The notes beneath the pieces were generated by a model. It saw only the letters and a list, made by a program, of their open reading frames with translations. It was not told the origin of the DNA and made no database searches. 64,000 bases of DNA from Bacillus gobiensis (lineage in GTDB: Bacteria > Bacillota > Bacilli > Bacillales > Bacillaceae). The position numbers and the translations under genes are program-made. Position 1 is the stretch's first letter. Every line of letters starts with the position of its first letter. The stretch is taken from assembly GCF_001278705.1 (NCBI RefSeq), contig NZ_CP012600.1, positions 1,240,190 through 1,304,189 on the forward strand, read 5' to 3'. Below, piece by piece: positions 22,150 to 32,076 of the stretch.

Positions 22150-24741
22150 TTACAATCTCGGATCCACAGGATCAGACTCCATTGCTAACGTTCCAAGAAC
22201 GCACTCATGAACCCTTTCGATCGATTCTCCATTTACAAAACGATTAATTCCTTCCAGCCCCAACGTAAACTCTTTTAAGGCAAGTTTTTGTTTTTTGCCG
22301 GTGTTTCTTTGTTTTAATCTTTCCAGATTTGCAGGCAGCAAATAATCCATTCCGTAAATAATATTCAGGTATTTGCGGCCCCTCACCTTAATTGCCGGCT
22401 GGAGAAGCTTTCCTTTATTTCTTGCGATGAATGATTCAGGCTTAATCACTATGCCTTCATGGCCCTCGCTTGTTATTTCCTCCCACCATTTAATGGCTTT
22501 TGCTTCACTCGCTTCGTCATTGATCGCCATGTATTCCGTTTCCACAAACAGGTTTGAATAGCTGGCAAATTCTCGATTCTTCTCCATATGCCACGTATGA
22601 GAGTGATCGAAGAATGTTTGATTACTATGGGCGAGCACGTGGAATGGCGCAATTTGAATTTGGCCTACATCTTCTACATCCCAGCAATACTTTTGAAAAG
22701 CTTCTTTAAAAGTATTTGCGTTCGTTAATTTTTGCTCATATTCTGCAAGCCATTCATTTAAGTCTGGATTACCCTCGGCAGCTGCAGCCAACATTTTTTG
22801 CAGTATAGCACGATCCAAAATCGCATTCTCCGAGACGTGTGCGTATTGATTGCTGATCAGTTCTTTTGCCTTCAAATTCCACGGCATTATTTCTGCGTCC
22901 AACAGGACATATTCGGTATCGTGTTTTTCAAAATAACCATTTGCACTTAAAGCTTTATTGATCTTCAAGACTACTTTTTCTTCCATGTCCCTTTCAAAAA
23001 AACGACGACCTGTCCTAGTATAGATGACTCCTAGAGTTTCGGTCCCGACGTGCTTCTTTGCCGCTTCCTTGTCTTTAAACAAAAACAATATCCCTCTGCT
23101 GCCCATATGCTTCTTCTCAACGATCATCGTGTTCACGCCATTGCTGCGATAATAATCGACTGCCTCTTTCGGATGTTCAAGATAGCTATCGACTGAAGAC
23201 GGTTTAGGAGTCGGACTCATTGTTGGCGGAATATAGATCAATTGCTCAATCGGCACTGTAACATGAGAGATGGTATCGATTGCTGGTTTAACGTTATTCT
23301 GATGGACCTGCACATCCCCAAACTCCTCGGTTAAAATTGAATACCCATTGATAAACCTACCGATATTTGGCGGGTTTAAGCGATTTTTCTCCCATTCTTT
23401 CAATGGATTGTCTGATGCTCCTGAATAGTCTTTCTTTGCTTTTACAGATACGATTTCAGCTTCAGGATAACGAAAAGCAGTTAACATTCCACCAAACACA
23501 ACACCCTGATCAATGTTCATTGTACGATTTATCATTGTAGGTCTTGGCTTAGGGTCATGGCCCCAAATGATAAGCGGACTTGTTTTATGATGAATAAACC
23601 AGTCTTTTCTGATTGGCTTCCCTTTGCTGTCAAATCCGTCTGTATCTCCATAGCGGCAAAAATCACTAATATCGCGGGATTGTTTTCCAATAAATTCATC
23701 TTTTATTCCTGCGTGAGCACAGACTAAAGTTTGAATTCCATTATTGGCGAACACATAGTGAGAAGGTGCATTCTTCAAGAATTCCTTTAAAGCTTCTTTC
23801 GTTTTTTCAGTTTGTTCCGCTCCCTGCTCCTCTTCAAATAGCTGAAGCTCTTGCTCCACTTTTTCATCACCATGGTTTAACGTAACCTTTCTACCATCCA
23901 ACCATCTGGCTATTTTCCACCCGTGATTGCTGTCAATCATGTAAGCAAGTCCTTCGTTCACATGGCGCAGAAAGAATAACATTGTTTTAAGCGACTCCGG
24001 TCCCCTGCTCATAACGTCACCAATCGAAATGAACTTTCTGCCTTCCGGATGGACATATAGCTCTTCTTGATTCTTTTTATAACCAAGCTTTTCTAGAAGC
24101 AAGATCATTTCTTCATAACAGCCGTGTATGTCGCCAATAATGTCAATTCCATTCTGGACTTCCAATTCTATTGGATTCGTACGACGGATGAGTTCAATGT
24201 CCTTCGATTCATCTAAAAAATAAACGGCTGTGTAACCCTCTTTTTTCAAGAAACGTTTTTCTCTCTTGAAAATTTGGTGCTGTTGTTTTATACGTCTCTT
24301 CCCTCTTGGATTGTCTCTTTGCTCGTCCCTTTCAAGCAAAATATTTTGCGGGATGTCCAATACAATTGAAATAATGGGGACATGGTTTTTTCTCGCTAAA
24401 TCTATGTATCTCTTTCGGTCATCTGAGTGCAGATGGGTTGCATCAACAAAGGTTAATTTATTCAATCTGCATCTGCTTTCAATCATAGAATCCATCATCG
24501 CAAAAGCTTCTGTAGAAATTCTTCCATATTCATCAGACAGGCTGTTTGCTTCATCTTTAGGGTGGTTCCGCCAATCGATAAACTCTATGTCACTTACCAA
24601 AACACGAAATTGATCAGAACTCACAACTTCTGAAGGAACGATCTTTTCTTCGTCAATTAACTTTTTTAAAAGCGTCGATTTTCCGCTGTTGGAAGGTCCA
24701 ACCAGCAGCACAATCCCCGCATAAGGCAGTACGACTTTCAC
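22150..24741 (-). CDS. pnkp: polynucleotide kinase-phosphatase-ligase (RNA repair)
   Basis: An 863-residue three-domain Pnkp. The N-terminal 5' kinase has a P-loop GPSNSGKST (residues 15-23). The central metallophosphatase shows GDIHGCYEE (203-211), GDVMSRGPES (241-250), SNHG (271-274), AHAG and GHDPK. The C-terminal adenylyltransferase has the nucleophile motif KHMG (K544), EGIVIKPE and KVRGRKY. Together they heal and seal cleaved RNA ends. The phosphatase motif lacks the usual second Asp of GDxxDRGP and the Asp of GNHD; the core Asp, Arg, Asn and His remain. GTG at 24741 overlaps the Hen1 stop by one base (TAGTG) and has AAAGGAGG upstream. Confidence 0.93.
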   Translation of the reverse strand: MKVVLPYAGIVLLVGPSNSGKSTLLKKLIDEEKIVPSEVVSSDQFRVLVSDIEFIDWRNHPKDEANSLSDEYGRISTEAFAMMDSMIESRCRLNKLTFVDATHLHSDDRKRYIDLARKNHVPIISIVLDIPQNILLERDEQRDNPRGKRRIKQQHQIFKREKRFLKKEGYTAVYFLDESKDIELIRRTNPIELEVQNGIDIIGDIHGCYEEMILLLEKLGYKKNQEELYVHPEGRKFISIGDVMSRGPESLKTMLFFLRHVNEGLAYMIDSNHGWKIARWLDGRKVTLNHGDEKVEQELQLFEEEQGAEQTEKTKEALKEFLKNAPSHYVFANNGIQTLVCAHAGIKDEFIGKQSRDISDFCRYGDTDGFDSKGKPIRKDWFIHHKTSPLIIWGHDPKPRPTMINRTMNIDQGVVFGGMLTAFRYPEAEIVSVKAKKDYSGASDNPLKEWEKNRLNPPNIGRFINGYSILTEEFGDVQVHQNNVKPAIDTISHVTVPIEQLIYIPPTMSPTPKPSSVDSYLEHPKEAVDYYRSNGVNTMIVEKKHMGSRGILFLFKDKEAAKKHVGTETLGVIYTRTGRRFFERDMEEKVVLKINKALSANGYFEKHDTEYVLLDAEIMPWNLKAKELISNQYAHVSENAILDRAILQKMLAAAAEGNPDLNEWLAEYEQKLTNANTFKEAFQKYCWDVEDVGQIQIAPFHVLAHSNQTFFDHSHTWHMEKNREFASYSNLFVETEYMAINDEASEAKAIKWWEEITSEGHEGIVIKPESFIARNKGKLLQPAIKVRGRKYLNIIYGMDYLLPANLERLKQRNTGKKQKLALKEFTLGLEGINRFVNGESIERVHECVLGTLAMESDPVDPRL

Positions 24742-26090
24742 TATTCCCCCTCCTTTCTCACAAACACACACATTTGGGTAGGAGAACCATATAGAATGTG
24801 CTCTTCACCAATTCCATCAAACGAAAGTTCATATTTTTCATCTTGATTCCTGTTTGTGCACCATTTACGGAATTCACCTCTTGTCCATTCAAACCGATGG
24901 TCATTATGGCGAAAGTGGGTTTCCATTTTGTACACAGCGTTGTATTCTTTATTCGGAGTCGTAATGATTAATGCCTTCGGCTGGTATTCTTGAAGAATAG
25001 TATCCATCACTTTTGGCAGCCGCTCCTCATCAATATGCTCAATGACCTCACATAAAATCATGATATCCTTGCTCTTTAGTCTTTCGTCGTAATAAAAAAG
25101 GGAACCCCAAACTGGTTCAGGAGAGACAAATCCGTCTGTATTTTCTGCTTTTTTAAACCGTTCCACTGCTCTTAATGATGTGGTTTCAGACGGCTCAACT
25201 GCTAAAACTTCTTGAACCCCATTAACGAACCCTAAACGATATGAGAGTTTACCTTCTCCTGAACCAAAGTCAACTATTCTTTGTTTATGAGACATGCTAT
25301 TAATCTTTTCAATGATTTTTTCATACCGTAAGTCGTTAAGCCTGGTTCTCGCTTCATCATTTTTCTTTCTCATTTCAGTTTTGTTATCTATGACGCTGTA
25401 TATTTCTTTAAACCGAAGAAACTGCCGTAAAATAAACCCTTTTTCCGGGTGATCCTCAAGCCACACTTGCCCGTACCTCTCTAGCTTTTCAATTTCTTTT
25501 TCATCAATAAAGTAATGCTTATAGTTATCCAATACAGGAATCAGCACGAAAAGCTGTCTTAGTCCCGTTTGTAAAGTGGTATATCCTTTTAAGGAGATAA
25601 ATCTTGCCGTGCTTTTAGATTTGAAATCGAAATAATAATCTGTATCTGCTCTGGTAATTTCAACTTCAAACCCTAATGGCTGAAAGAGATCCATTATGTG
25701 TTGATCAGAAAGGCTCGATGAAACGGGCCCAAAACTGAATTGGAAGGCAAAAGGATGATCGACCCACTTAATGTATTCCTCCTTCGGCTGCCCATTTAAA
25801 GCAGTACCGAGCGCTTTTCTAATAAAAGAGATGAAGATGCTGCTTACAGCAAATTCCCGGTCATTTATGTAGTGAGTAATGTCGTATGCATTTGCGTTGT
25901 TTCTCATCAGTTCAATAGGATCCGGAGTAACAAAGATGGTCACTTCAACCGCTGTTTCAGTAAACTTGCTATAAAAAAGCCTAACCAAATGGCCTTTATG
26001 ATTTCTTTCATATATATTGTTTGGATTTTTAGCTAAAAGATGAGAAATAAATTTCACGTTCTCACCTGAAGCCTTAATAGTCAATTGCAT
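24741..26090 (-). CDS. hen1: 3' terminal RNA ribose 2'-O-methyltransferase Hen1
   Basis: A 449-residue bacterial Hen1. The N-terminal half (residues 1-240) is the bacterial-specific domain that works with Pnkp and its ligase. The C-terminal half is an AdoMet methyltransferase with VDFGSGEGKL (273-282) and metal-binding residues in CEVIEHID (347-354) and HFRHNDH (392-398), the Hen1 signature. It methylates the 2'-OH at the repair junction so that the RNA cannot be cut there again. ATG at 26090 follows GAAGAGGTG. It is the first gene of a two-gene operon with Pnkp. Confidence 0.93.
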   Translation of the reverse strand: MQLTIKASGENVKFISHLLAKNPNNIYERNHKGHLVRLFYSKFTETAVEVTIFVTPDPIELMRNNANAYDITHYINDREFAVSSIFISFIRKALGTALNGQPKEEYIKWVDHPFAFQFSFGPVSSSLSDQHIMDLFQPLGFEVEITRADTDYYFDFKSKSTARFISLKGYTTLQTGLRQLFVLIPVLDNYKHYFIDEKEIEKLERYGQVWLEDHPEKGFILRQFLRFKEIYSVIDNKTEMRKKNDEARTRLNDLRYEKIIEKINSMSHKQRIVDFGSGEGKLSYRLGFVNGVQEVLAVEPSETTSLRAVERFKKAENTDGFVSPEPVWGSLFYYDERLKSKDIMILCEVIEHIDEERLPKVMDTILQEYQPKALIITTPNKEYNAVYKMETHFRHNDHRFEWTRGEFRKWCTNRNQDEKYELSFDGIGEEHILYGSPTQMCVFVRKEGE

Positions 26091-26524
26091 AAATACACCT
26101 CTTCGATACAAAAAATCCTTTAAATGTTAGGTTATTATATCAATAATTTAGACTCATAAATAGCCATAATTAAGTATTCAATCTGCTCAACTATATTACA
26201 GAATCAAAAGATTCCAATAAGATCTAAGAGTTGACCGAACTTTTGCCCATCAAGAATCAAGTCATTCACTAAAAATTAATTATCTTATAAACAATAAAAT
26301 CACAGGACTTATGTATACAAGATTTATAGTATTTTTAACCTTAAAGCCTTCCTCAAATTAAAGTTCTTTTGTTTCATCTCCGACAAAAGCATATAAAAAA
26401 ATCAGATCTTTAGTAAGTTATAAAAGACGAAACAAACGACCTACAAATTCTCCATTAAATCTTCATAACTTTCTTTTAAGCTTGTATAGCAATATAACAA
26501 TTCTTTTAAAAGGAGGAGCAATCT
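26091..26524. other. AT-rich intergenic region between divergent operons
   Basis: It separates the Hen1 and carbonic anhydrase starts and must hold both promoters. I see no gene and no clear operator. Confidence 0.5.
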
Positions 26525-27124
26525 ATGTCTTCAATTTCAAAAATTCTCGATCATAACAAGGCTTTTGTTGAGCAAAGCAGGTATCAAGAGTTTCAAACAA
26601 CAAAGTATCCAGATAAAAAAATAGTCATCCTCACCTGCATGGATACTCGTTTACTGGAATTGCTGCCAAAAGCAATGGGACTACGAAATGGGGATGCGAA
26701 AATTATTAAAAACGCCGGTGCTGTTATTTCTCACCCATTTGGCAGTATAATGCGGAGCATTCTCGTCGCTATTTATGAATTGAAGGCGGAGGAAGTATGT
26801 GTGATCGGTCATCACGGCTGCGGAATGATAGGCCTGCAGTCATCCTCTATTCTTGAAAAAGCAAAACAAAATGGAACAGACGAGAATCTAATCGATACTC
26901 TTACAAATGCCGGGATTGATTTGGACAAGTGGCTGACAGGTTTTCCATGTGTAGAGGAAAGTGTTTCTAATAGTGTCCGTTTAATTAAAAATCATCCTTT
27001 AAGTCCGAATCATATACCAGTTCATGGGATGATTATTCATCCTGAAACAGGAAAATTGGATCTGGTGATTGATGGATATAACAGCACTAACCTACCCGAG
27101 TCTGGAAAGCGGGGTTGTTCATAA
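26525..27124 (+). CDS. beta-class carbonic anhydrase
   Basis: A 199-residue beta carbonic anhydrase. The zinc ligands are in CMDTRL (Cys near 38, with the Asp/Arg dyad) and GHHGCGM (His near 97, Cys near 100). It interconverts CO2 and bicarbonate in the cytoplasm. Start ATG follows AAAGGAGGAGC. The stop codon directly abuts the start of a SulP transporter, and one mRNA is likely. The pairing suggests a bicarbonate supply system. Confidence 0.92.
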   Translation: MSSISKILDHNKAFVEQSRYQEFQTTKYPDKKIVILTCMDTRLLELLPKAMGLRNGDAKIIKNAGAVISHPFGSIMRSILVAIYELKAEEVCVIGHHGCGMIGLQSSSILEKAKQNGTDENLIDTLTNAGIDLDKWLTGFPCVEESVSNSVRLIKNHPLSPNHIPVHGMIIHPETGKLDLVIDGYNSTNLPESGKRGCS

Positions 27125-28876
27125 ATGATTACCTCCAACAGGTTTAATGGATATAATTTAGGTCGATTTCAAAATGATGCGGTTGCCGGTTTGATCGTTG
27201 GAATTGTGGCGATTCCTTTAGCGATGGCCTTTGCCATCGCATCAGGGGTAAGGCCGGAATATGGACTTTATACCACGATTATTGCCGGTATTTTGGTATC
27301 ACTTTTTGGCGGATCTAAATATCAAATTGCAGGTCCAACCGGAGCATTTGTCCCGGTCTTAGTTGGAGTGGTGATGCAATTTGGATATGAAAAATTGTTG
27401 ATCGCCGGCTTCATGGCAGGAATCATGATTTTTCTTTTAGGTCTGTTCAAATTGGGGAGATTTATAAAATTTATCCCTCGTCCTGTAGTAATAGGATTTA
27501 CTGCTGGAATTGCTGTGATTATCTTTTCCGGCCAGATAGCTAATTTCTTAGGACTGAGTAACTTAGAGAGAGAAGAATTATTTCATTTAAATATGAGGGA
27601 AATTCTCGTGAATCTAAATACAATTAACACCTCCAGTGTTCTCGTAGCTGTGATCAGTTTGTTTATTGTGATTTTGGCACCAAAATTCATGCCGAAAATT
27701 CCTGGAGCACTGTTGGGATTGATTGTATCAACATTAGTTGCAGCTTTCTTTTTTCCGAATCAAGTCGCAACTATAGGCTCGACTTATGGAGCAATTCCGA
27801 ATGAATTACCGAACTTTGAATTCCCGCAAATAACTATAAGTTTAGTGATCGAACTACTTCCCGCAGCTTTCGTTATTGCCATGCTTGGAGGAATTGAATC
27901 CTTATTATCGGCTTTAGTGGCAGACGGTATGACCAACAGCAAGCATAACAGCAATAAAGAACTGATGGCACAAGGAATGGCCAATATCGTCGCACCTTTA
28001 TTTGGAGGAATCCCTGCTACTGGCGCCATCGCACGAACAGCAACGAATATTAAAAATGGTGCTTTTTCACCTCTATCCGGTGTAATCCATGGGATTGTTG
28101 TATTACTTGTGTTAGTTGTGCTAGCTCCGTACGCCTCGGCGATTCCGTTAGCCAGTATGGCGCCCATTCTTATGTTTGTCGCATGGAACATGAGCGAGCG
28201 AAAAGAGTTCGCCCATATCTTAAAAACAAAAACGATGGATTCGTTCGTATTAATCGCTGCTTTCCTGTTAACTGTGTTTGTCGACTTAACAACAGGTGTT
28301 GTGGGAGGCATCGCTTTAGCACTTCTTGCTTTTGTTAAGAAAATGAGCGGTACGTTGAAAGTGTCAAAGGTTTTGCCGGATCCAGCAGACAAACTAGTGA
28401 AACCGGAAATCGTGCAGCAAGGTTCTAACTGTCCGCAAATTAATATTTATACATTAGAAGGCCCGCTGTTCTTTGGTTCCACAGAAAAGTTTGAAGAAGA
28501 ACTAGAAGAAATTCTTCGTGCAAAACCGAGAGTACTGCTACTACGAATGAGTCAAGTTACATTTATTGATACTTCGGGAGAAGCTCTCCTGACCAAAGTA
28601 GTCAAACAATTTAAGGATCAAAAACAACAAGTGATGATTTCAGGTCTCCAACAGCAGCCTAAAGAATTATTTTGGAAAGCAGGGTTGCATAAAGTAATAG
28701 GACAAAAATATTTTTTTGAGCATACCGGTGAAGCACTCTATTCCGCTCTGGGACAGTTAGAGACCAATAAGTGTATAGGCTGTAAGCAGTTTGCTTTTAG
28801 TGAATGTTCAAAATTGTCTCGCGAGCCAGTAAAGTCAAGAGGAACCGCAAATTCACGACCTGCTTCTGCAACCTAA
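27125..28876 (+). CDS. SulP family anion transporter with STAS domain
   Basis: A 583-residue SulP/SLC26-type permease with ten or more membrane segments over residues 20-405 and a cytoplasmic STAS domain around 435-545 (LLRMSQVTFIDTSGEALL). Its tail carries a CIGC-x8-C cluster that may bind metal. Start ATG 27125 follows the carbonic anhydrase stop without a gap. SulP proteins move bicarbonate, sulfate or other anions; the carbonic anhydrase partner favours bicarbonate. A strong terminator follows. Confidence 0.92.
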   Translation: MITSNRFNGYNLGRFQNDAVAGLIVGIVAIPLAMAFAIASGVRPEYGLYTTIIAGILVSLFGGSKYQIAGPTGAFVPVLVGVVMQFGYEKLLIAGFMAGIMIFLLGLFKLGRFIKFIPRPVVIGFTAGIAVIIFSGQIANFLGLSNLEREELFHLNMREILVNLNTINTSSVLVAVISLFIVILAPKFMPKIPGALLGLIVSTLVAAFFFPNQVATIGSTYGAIPNELPNFEFPQITISLVIELLPAAFVIAMLGGIESLLSALVADGMTNSKHNSNKELMAQGMANIVAPLFGGIPATGAIARTATNIKNGAFSPLSGVIHGIVVLLVLVVLAPYASAIPLASMAPILMFVAWNMSERKEFAHILKTKTMDSFVLIAAFLLTVFVDLTTGVVGGIALALLAFVKKMSGTLKVSKVLPDPADKLVKPEIVQQGSNCPQINIYTLEGPLFFGSTEKFEEELEEILRAKPRVLLLRMSQVTFIDTSGEALLTKVVKQFKDQKQQVMISGLQQQPKELFWKAGLHKVIGQKYFFEHTGEALYSALGQLETNKCIGCKQFAFSECSKLSREPVKSRGTANSRPASAT

Positions 28877-28904
28877 CCGCTTTTATCTCCTTGAGAGCTT
28901 AATT

Positions 28905-28946
28905 CAAAGTGAAGACCTCTTTTCAATTATGAGGTCTTCACTTTTT
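28905..28946 (+). terminator. terminator after SulP gene
   Basis: AAAGTGAAGACCTC and GAGGTCTTCACTTTTTT form a 14-bp stem with a T-run, 30 bases after the stop. Confidence 0.9.
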
Positions 28947-29025
28947 TGTTAATTTATTAACACAAAATAATAGAGATGGTCCGGGTTGGCAGTATAAGAT
29001 AACCAATACAAACGACGGACTTTTT

Positions 29026-30441
29026 TCATTCCTTTTCACTTACTTCTTTGCTGGTTGGAAAGTATATTTTAAATGTGGTACCAGAACCCACGGAACTAGT
29101 TATTTCAATTCGTCCTCCTAATAATTCAACCAAGTTTTTTACGATAGACAGTCCTAATCCTGTGCCTCCTGTAGTTCTGGATCTTGATTTTTCGACCCGA
29201 TAAAAGCGTTCAAAAATATATGGTAAATCTTCCTTCGGTATACCGATTCCTGAGTCTTTTATTAAGACCTGAATGTCACGTTTTTGTACCTTTGTACTGA
29301 CATCAATATTCGAATGCGGCTCACTGTATTGGATAGCATTTTCAAGTAAATTGATGAAGATTTGTTCCAATCTCCTTCCATCTGTATACAACAACGTATG
29401 ATCAGATGGGGTGTTTAAAGTAATTCGGATCCCTTTTTCCTTTGCTTTTAAATTAATTTTCCTAACAGAGCTATTAATGATATCTGATATGTCTGTCCTT
29501 GCATAGTTTAAATCCAGTTTTCCTTCTTCCATTTTTGCAAGTTCAAATAAATCGTTAATAAGATCTGTTAGACGCGTTGATTCATCATGGATGATCGTTA
29601 AATATTGGCTTTTTTCTTTCTCGTTTTTGTACAGCTCGTCCCTTAACACCATAGAATAACCTTTAATGTATGATATTGGTGTTCGTAATTCATGAGATAT
29701 GTTTGCAAAGAATTCTCTTCGATTGGTTCTATAATCCTCAAGTTCTCTTTCTAAATCCATGATCGCTGTTGACAAGCTTCCTACTTCATCTTTTGTTTGG
29801 AAACTTAGCTTTGTTCTTAGTTTTCCCTTCGCTAACTCACGAGTGGCACGCTCCATCTGCAATAGCGGGTAAGAAAGTTTTCTGGATATAAAGAATGTAA
29901 AGCCAATTGCTACAATTAAAGCTCCAATAACGGATACAAATAGCCAAATTCGAACTTGCTTTATGGAAGCATTTACTTCATCCATACTTGAGACAACGAC
30001 AAGTCCCCCATTTACATTATTCCCAATAATAATTGGCTTACCTGACAGTAAATAACTTTGTTCGCCTTTTTCCTCCGAATATTTCATCCCAACTCCGTGT
30101 TTATTTGAAATCGGATGAAAGATATCATTCATGACCTGAGTGCCTTCTTTAAATCCTAATACCTCTGTACCCTTTAGTATTTTTCCATCCCTATTAAAAA
30201 CAAAAAGGTCTGCGTTTATGATTTCTAAAGACATTTCAAACGTACGATATGTTTTTTCATCTTCTATATCAAATATTTTGTTCGCATATTTAGTCGCAAA
30301 GTGATCGATCTCTTCTTGCTTTTGATTCACATAAAACGCGATAAAAAGATGATCAAGTGTATAAATTAAAGGGAGAAGAACAGCCAAAAATAAAATCATG
30401 ATTGTTGCGCCGTACTTAAATGTAATGCCTTTGATATTCAT
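29026..30441 (-). CDS. sensor histidine kinase
   Basis: A 471-residue membrane kinase: TM1 near 12-32, an extracellular sensor of about 130 residues, TM2 near 165-188, HAMP, then a HisKA domain with the phospho-His in ANISHELRTP and an HATPase with NLLENAIQYS (N box), DSGIGIP and GTGLGLSIV (G boxes). All catalytic motifs are present. Its ATG at 30441 overlaps the response regulator stop by four bases. Signal unknown; the extracellular domain resembles those of cell-envelope sensors. It forms a complete two-component system with its neighbour. Confidence 0.93.
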   Translation of the reverse strand: MNIKGITFKYGATIMILFLAVLLPLIYTLDHLFIAFYVNQKQEEIDHFATKYANKIFDIEDEKTYRTFEMSLEIINADLFVFNRDGKILKGTEVLGFKEGTQVMNDIFHPISNKHGVGMKYSEEKGEQSYLLSGKPIIIGNNVNGGLVVVSSMDEVNASIKQVRIWLFVSVIGALIVAIGFTFFISRKLSYPLLQMERATRELAKGKLRTKLSFQTKDEVGSLSTAIMDLERELEDYRTNRREFFANISHELRTPISYIKGYSMVLRDELYKNEKEKSQYLTIIHDESTRLTDLINDLFELAKMEEGKLDLNYARTDISDIINSSVRKINLKAKEKGIRITLNTPSDHTLLYTDGRRLEQIFINLLENAIQYSEPHSNIDVSTKVQKRDIQVLIKDSGIGIPKEDLPYIFERFYRVEKSRSRTTGGTGLGLSIVKNLVELLGGRIEITSSVGSGTTFKIYFPTSKEVSEKE

Positions 30442-31142
30442 ACCACTTCATCCGCGTCTTGAAATTTATAACCTATCCCCCAAACCGTTTGGATTGGATT
30501 ATAGTCAAATCCTTTATCTCTAATTTTTACACGGATGTTTTTTATATGAGTGTCAATCGTTCTGGTATCACTGGAATTATTAAATCCCCATAATATATCC
30601 AGGAGTACTTCTCGAGAAAATACTCTTTTTGGATTAGCTGCAAGTGTATACAGTAATTCATATTCTTTGGGAGTTAAATCCAACCTCTCTCCTCCTAGTA
30701 CAACTGTATAAGTTTCTTGATCAATTTGAAGGTAACCATTACTATAGATCAAAATTTCCCTGTCATCTTTTTCTTTATTTAATCCCGATCTTCTTATTAG
30801 GGCATTAACTCGGGCGATAAGCTCCTCTGGTTCAAAAGGCTTGATTAAATAATCATCTGCGCCAATTTCCAAACCATATACTTTTTCCTTCAATTCGGAC
30901 CTGGCCGTTAACATCAGAATTGGCGTAGATTGAACATTTCTGATTTGTTTACAAACTTCCCAGCCATCAATGACGGGCATCATTATATCGAGGACGATTA
31001 AATCTAAAGTGGATGTTTTCATTATATGAATTGCTTCCTGTCCGCCACTCGCTTCCACTATATCATAATCTTTAACTAAATAAATTTTGAGTAAGTTCCT
31101 CATATTCCATTCGTCATCAACAATTAAAACTTTCTTCTTCAT
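30438..31142 (-). CDS. OmpR family response regulator
   Basis: A 234-residue response regulator. The receiver has the acidic pair DDE near 9-11, the phospho-Asp in LDIMMP (residue 52) and the Lys in LIKPFEPEEL. The C-terminal winged helix (residues 130-230) reads LDLTPKEYELLYTLAAN and DTHIKNIRVKIRD. Start ATG follows AGGAGAGAG. It is cotranscribed with the kinase gene it overlaps. No obvious target genes or ABC transporter adjoin it. Confidence 0.94.
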   Translation of the reverse strand: MKKKVLIVDDEWNMRNLLKIYLVKDYDIVEASGGQEAIHIMKTSTLDLIVLDIMMPVIDGWEVCKQIRNVQSTPILMLTARSELKEKVYGLEIGADDYLIKPFEPEELIARVNALIRRSGLNKEKDDREILIYSNGYLQIDQETYTVVLGGERLDLTPKEYELLYTLAANPKRVFSREVLLDILWGFNNSSDTRTIDTHIKNIRVKIRDKGFDYNPIQTVWGIGYKFQDADEVV

Positions 31143-31599
31143 TTACTCTCTCCTTTAACGGCTAAAAATTCCTTGATTACTGAAGATTATATGAAAAAGC
31201 TATGGATAAAGCTTATCTTTTTCACGGGCAATTGCTGTTGAAATAGTACTGTTTCATCTTATCCTTTTATCAATTTTTACGAAAATATAATATCAAATCA
31301 AGTGACAGAATTACCATTATTCCAAACATTCAGACACAAAAGTTTTTGAATCGACAATAAATGGTTAAATTCCATGACCCAAATATCTTTATAATTTGTA
31401 GAAGATAAGACTCTCTTTCTAGCATATGTTCATGTCTTAAGCGAAAAACAGTTGTCTCATTCAAAAGCGCAGTATTTGAAAGTAAATTGCGGCAGATGAA
31501 AAATGGTCTTCGATTGATATAGTCGAAGACCGAAATGGGCAAATAATTTCAATTTATATTTGCTCACTGTGCTCAAAATTATCTGCCCAATGAAAATAT
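31143..31599. other. gene-less stretch
   Basis: No gene is supported. A 70-codon minus-strand frame at 31330-31542 has no ribosome site or recognisable domain. TTCGATTGATATAGTCGAAG near 31508 and GGGCA...TGCCC near 31535-31590 are weak hairpins that may end the SRPBCC transcript. Confidence 0.45.
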
Positions 31600-32076
31600 T
31601 CATTCCAACTGCTTCAAACCTTTATTGGCGGCAAAGTCTTTCCTGTTTCGAGAAAGCTCTTTAATCTTTAAGTTGCTTAGAACAGCCGGCCATCCGTTAT
31701 TATATCCCTCAAATGTATCGTTATCGTCCACAAAATCCGTCTCCAATAGATTTTCGTGCTTGAGTGTTAACTTTACGCTCGACTCCAAAGGCTGAAGCTC
31801 AAAAGTAACTCTTGTGGGACTTTCACGAGGTGTGTCATCTCCCACATATGTCCAAGTAAAGGAAAGCAGGCGTGGATGTTCACACGTTAACACCTTGCCA
31901 TAGTCACTAATTTTTCCATTTCGATAGTAATTAACGTCCGCCCCTTCCTTCCATTCAGATTCGACGCGAGTGCCGAAAAAGTATTTTTGGGTAAAACCAC
32001 CATCAGTCAGGGCTTCCCAAAGTTTCTCTGGTGTGGTTGCGATATACGTCACATAAACAAATTTTGGTTTCGTCAT
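31600..32076 (-). CDS. SRPBCC (AHSA1-like) family protein
   Basis: A 158-residue START/SRPBCC fold protein of the activator-of-Hsp90 (AHSA1) type: YIATTPEKLWEALTDGGFTQ at the N-terminus, and VTFELQP with GWPAVLSNLK towards the end. These proteins bind hydrophobic ligands. Its ATG follows the stop of the ArsR gene immediately (TAAATG) with GGAGG inside the ArsR end, so translation is coupled. ArsR-SRPBCC pairs are very common; the regulator probably controls this gene. Confidence 0.9.
   Translation of the reverse strand: MTKPKFVYVTYIATTPEKLWEALTDGGFTQKYFFGTRVESEWKEGADVNYYRNGKISDYGKVLTCEHPRLLSFTWTYVGDDTPRESPTRVTFELQPLESSVKLTLKHENLLETDFVDDNDTFEGYNNGWPAVLSNLKIKELSRNRKDFAANKGLKQLE

Noticed and set aside
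31330..31542. 70-aa minus-strand frame, considered as transposase remnant
   Set aside because: No catalytic motif or family landmark could be matched.
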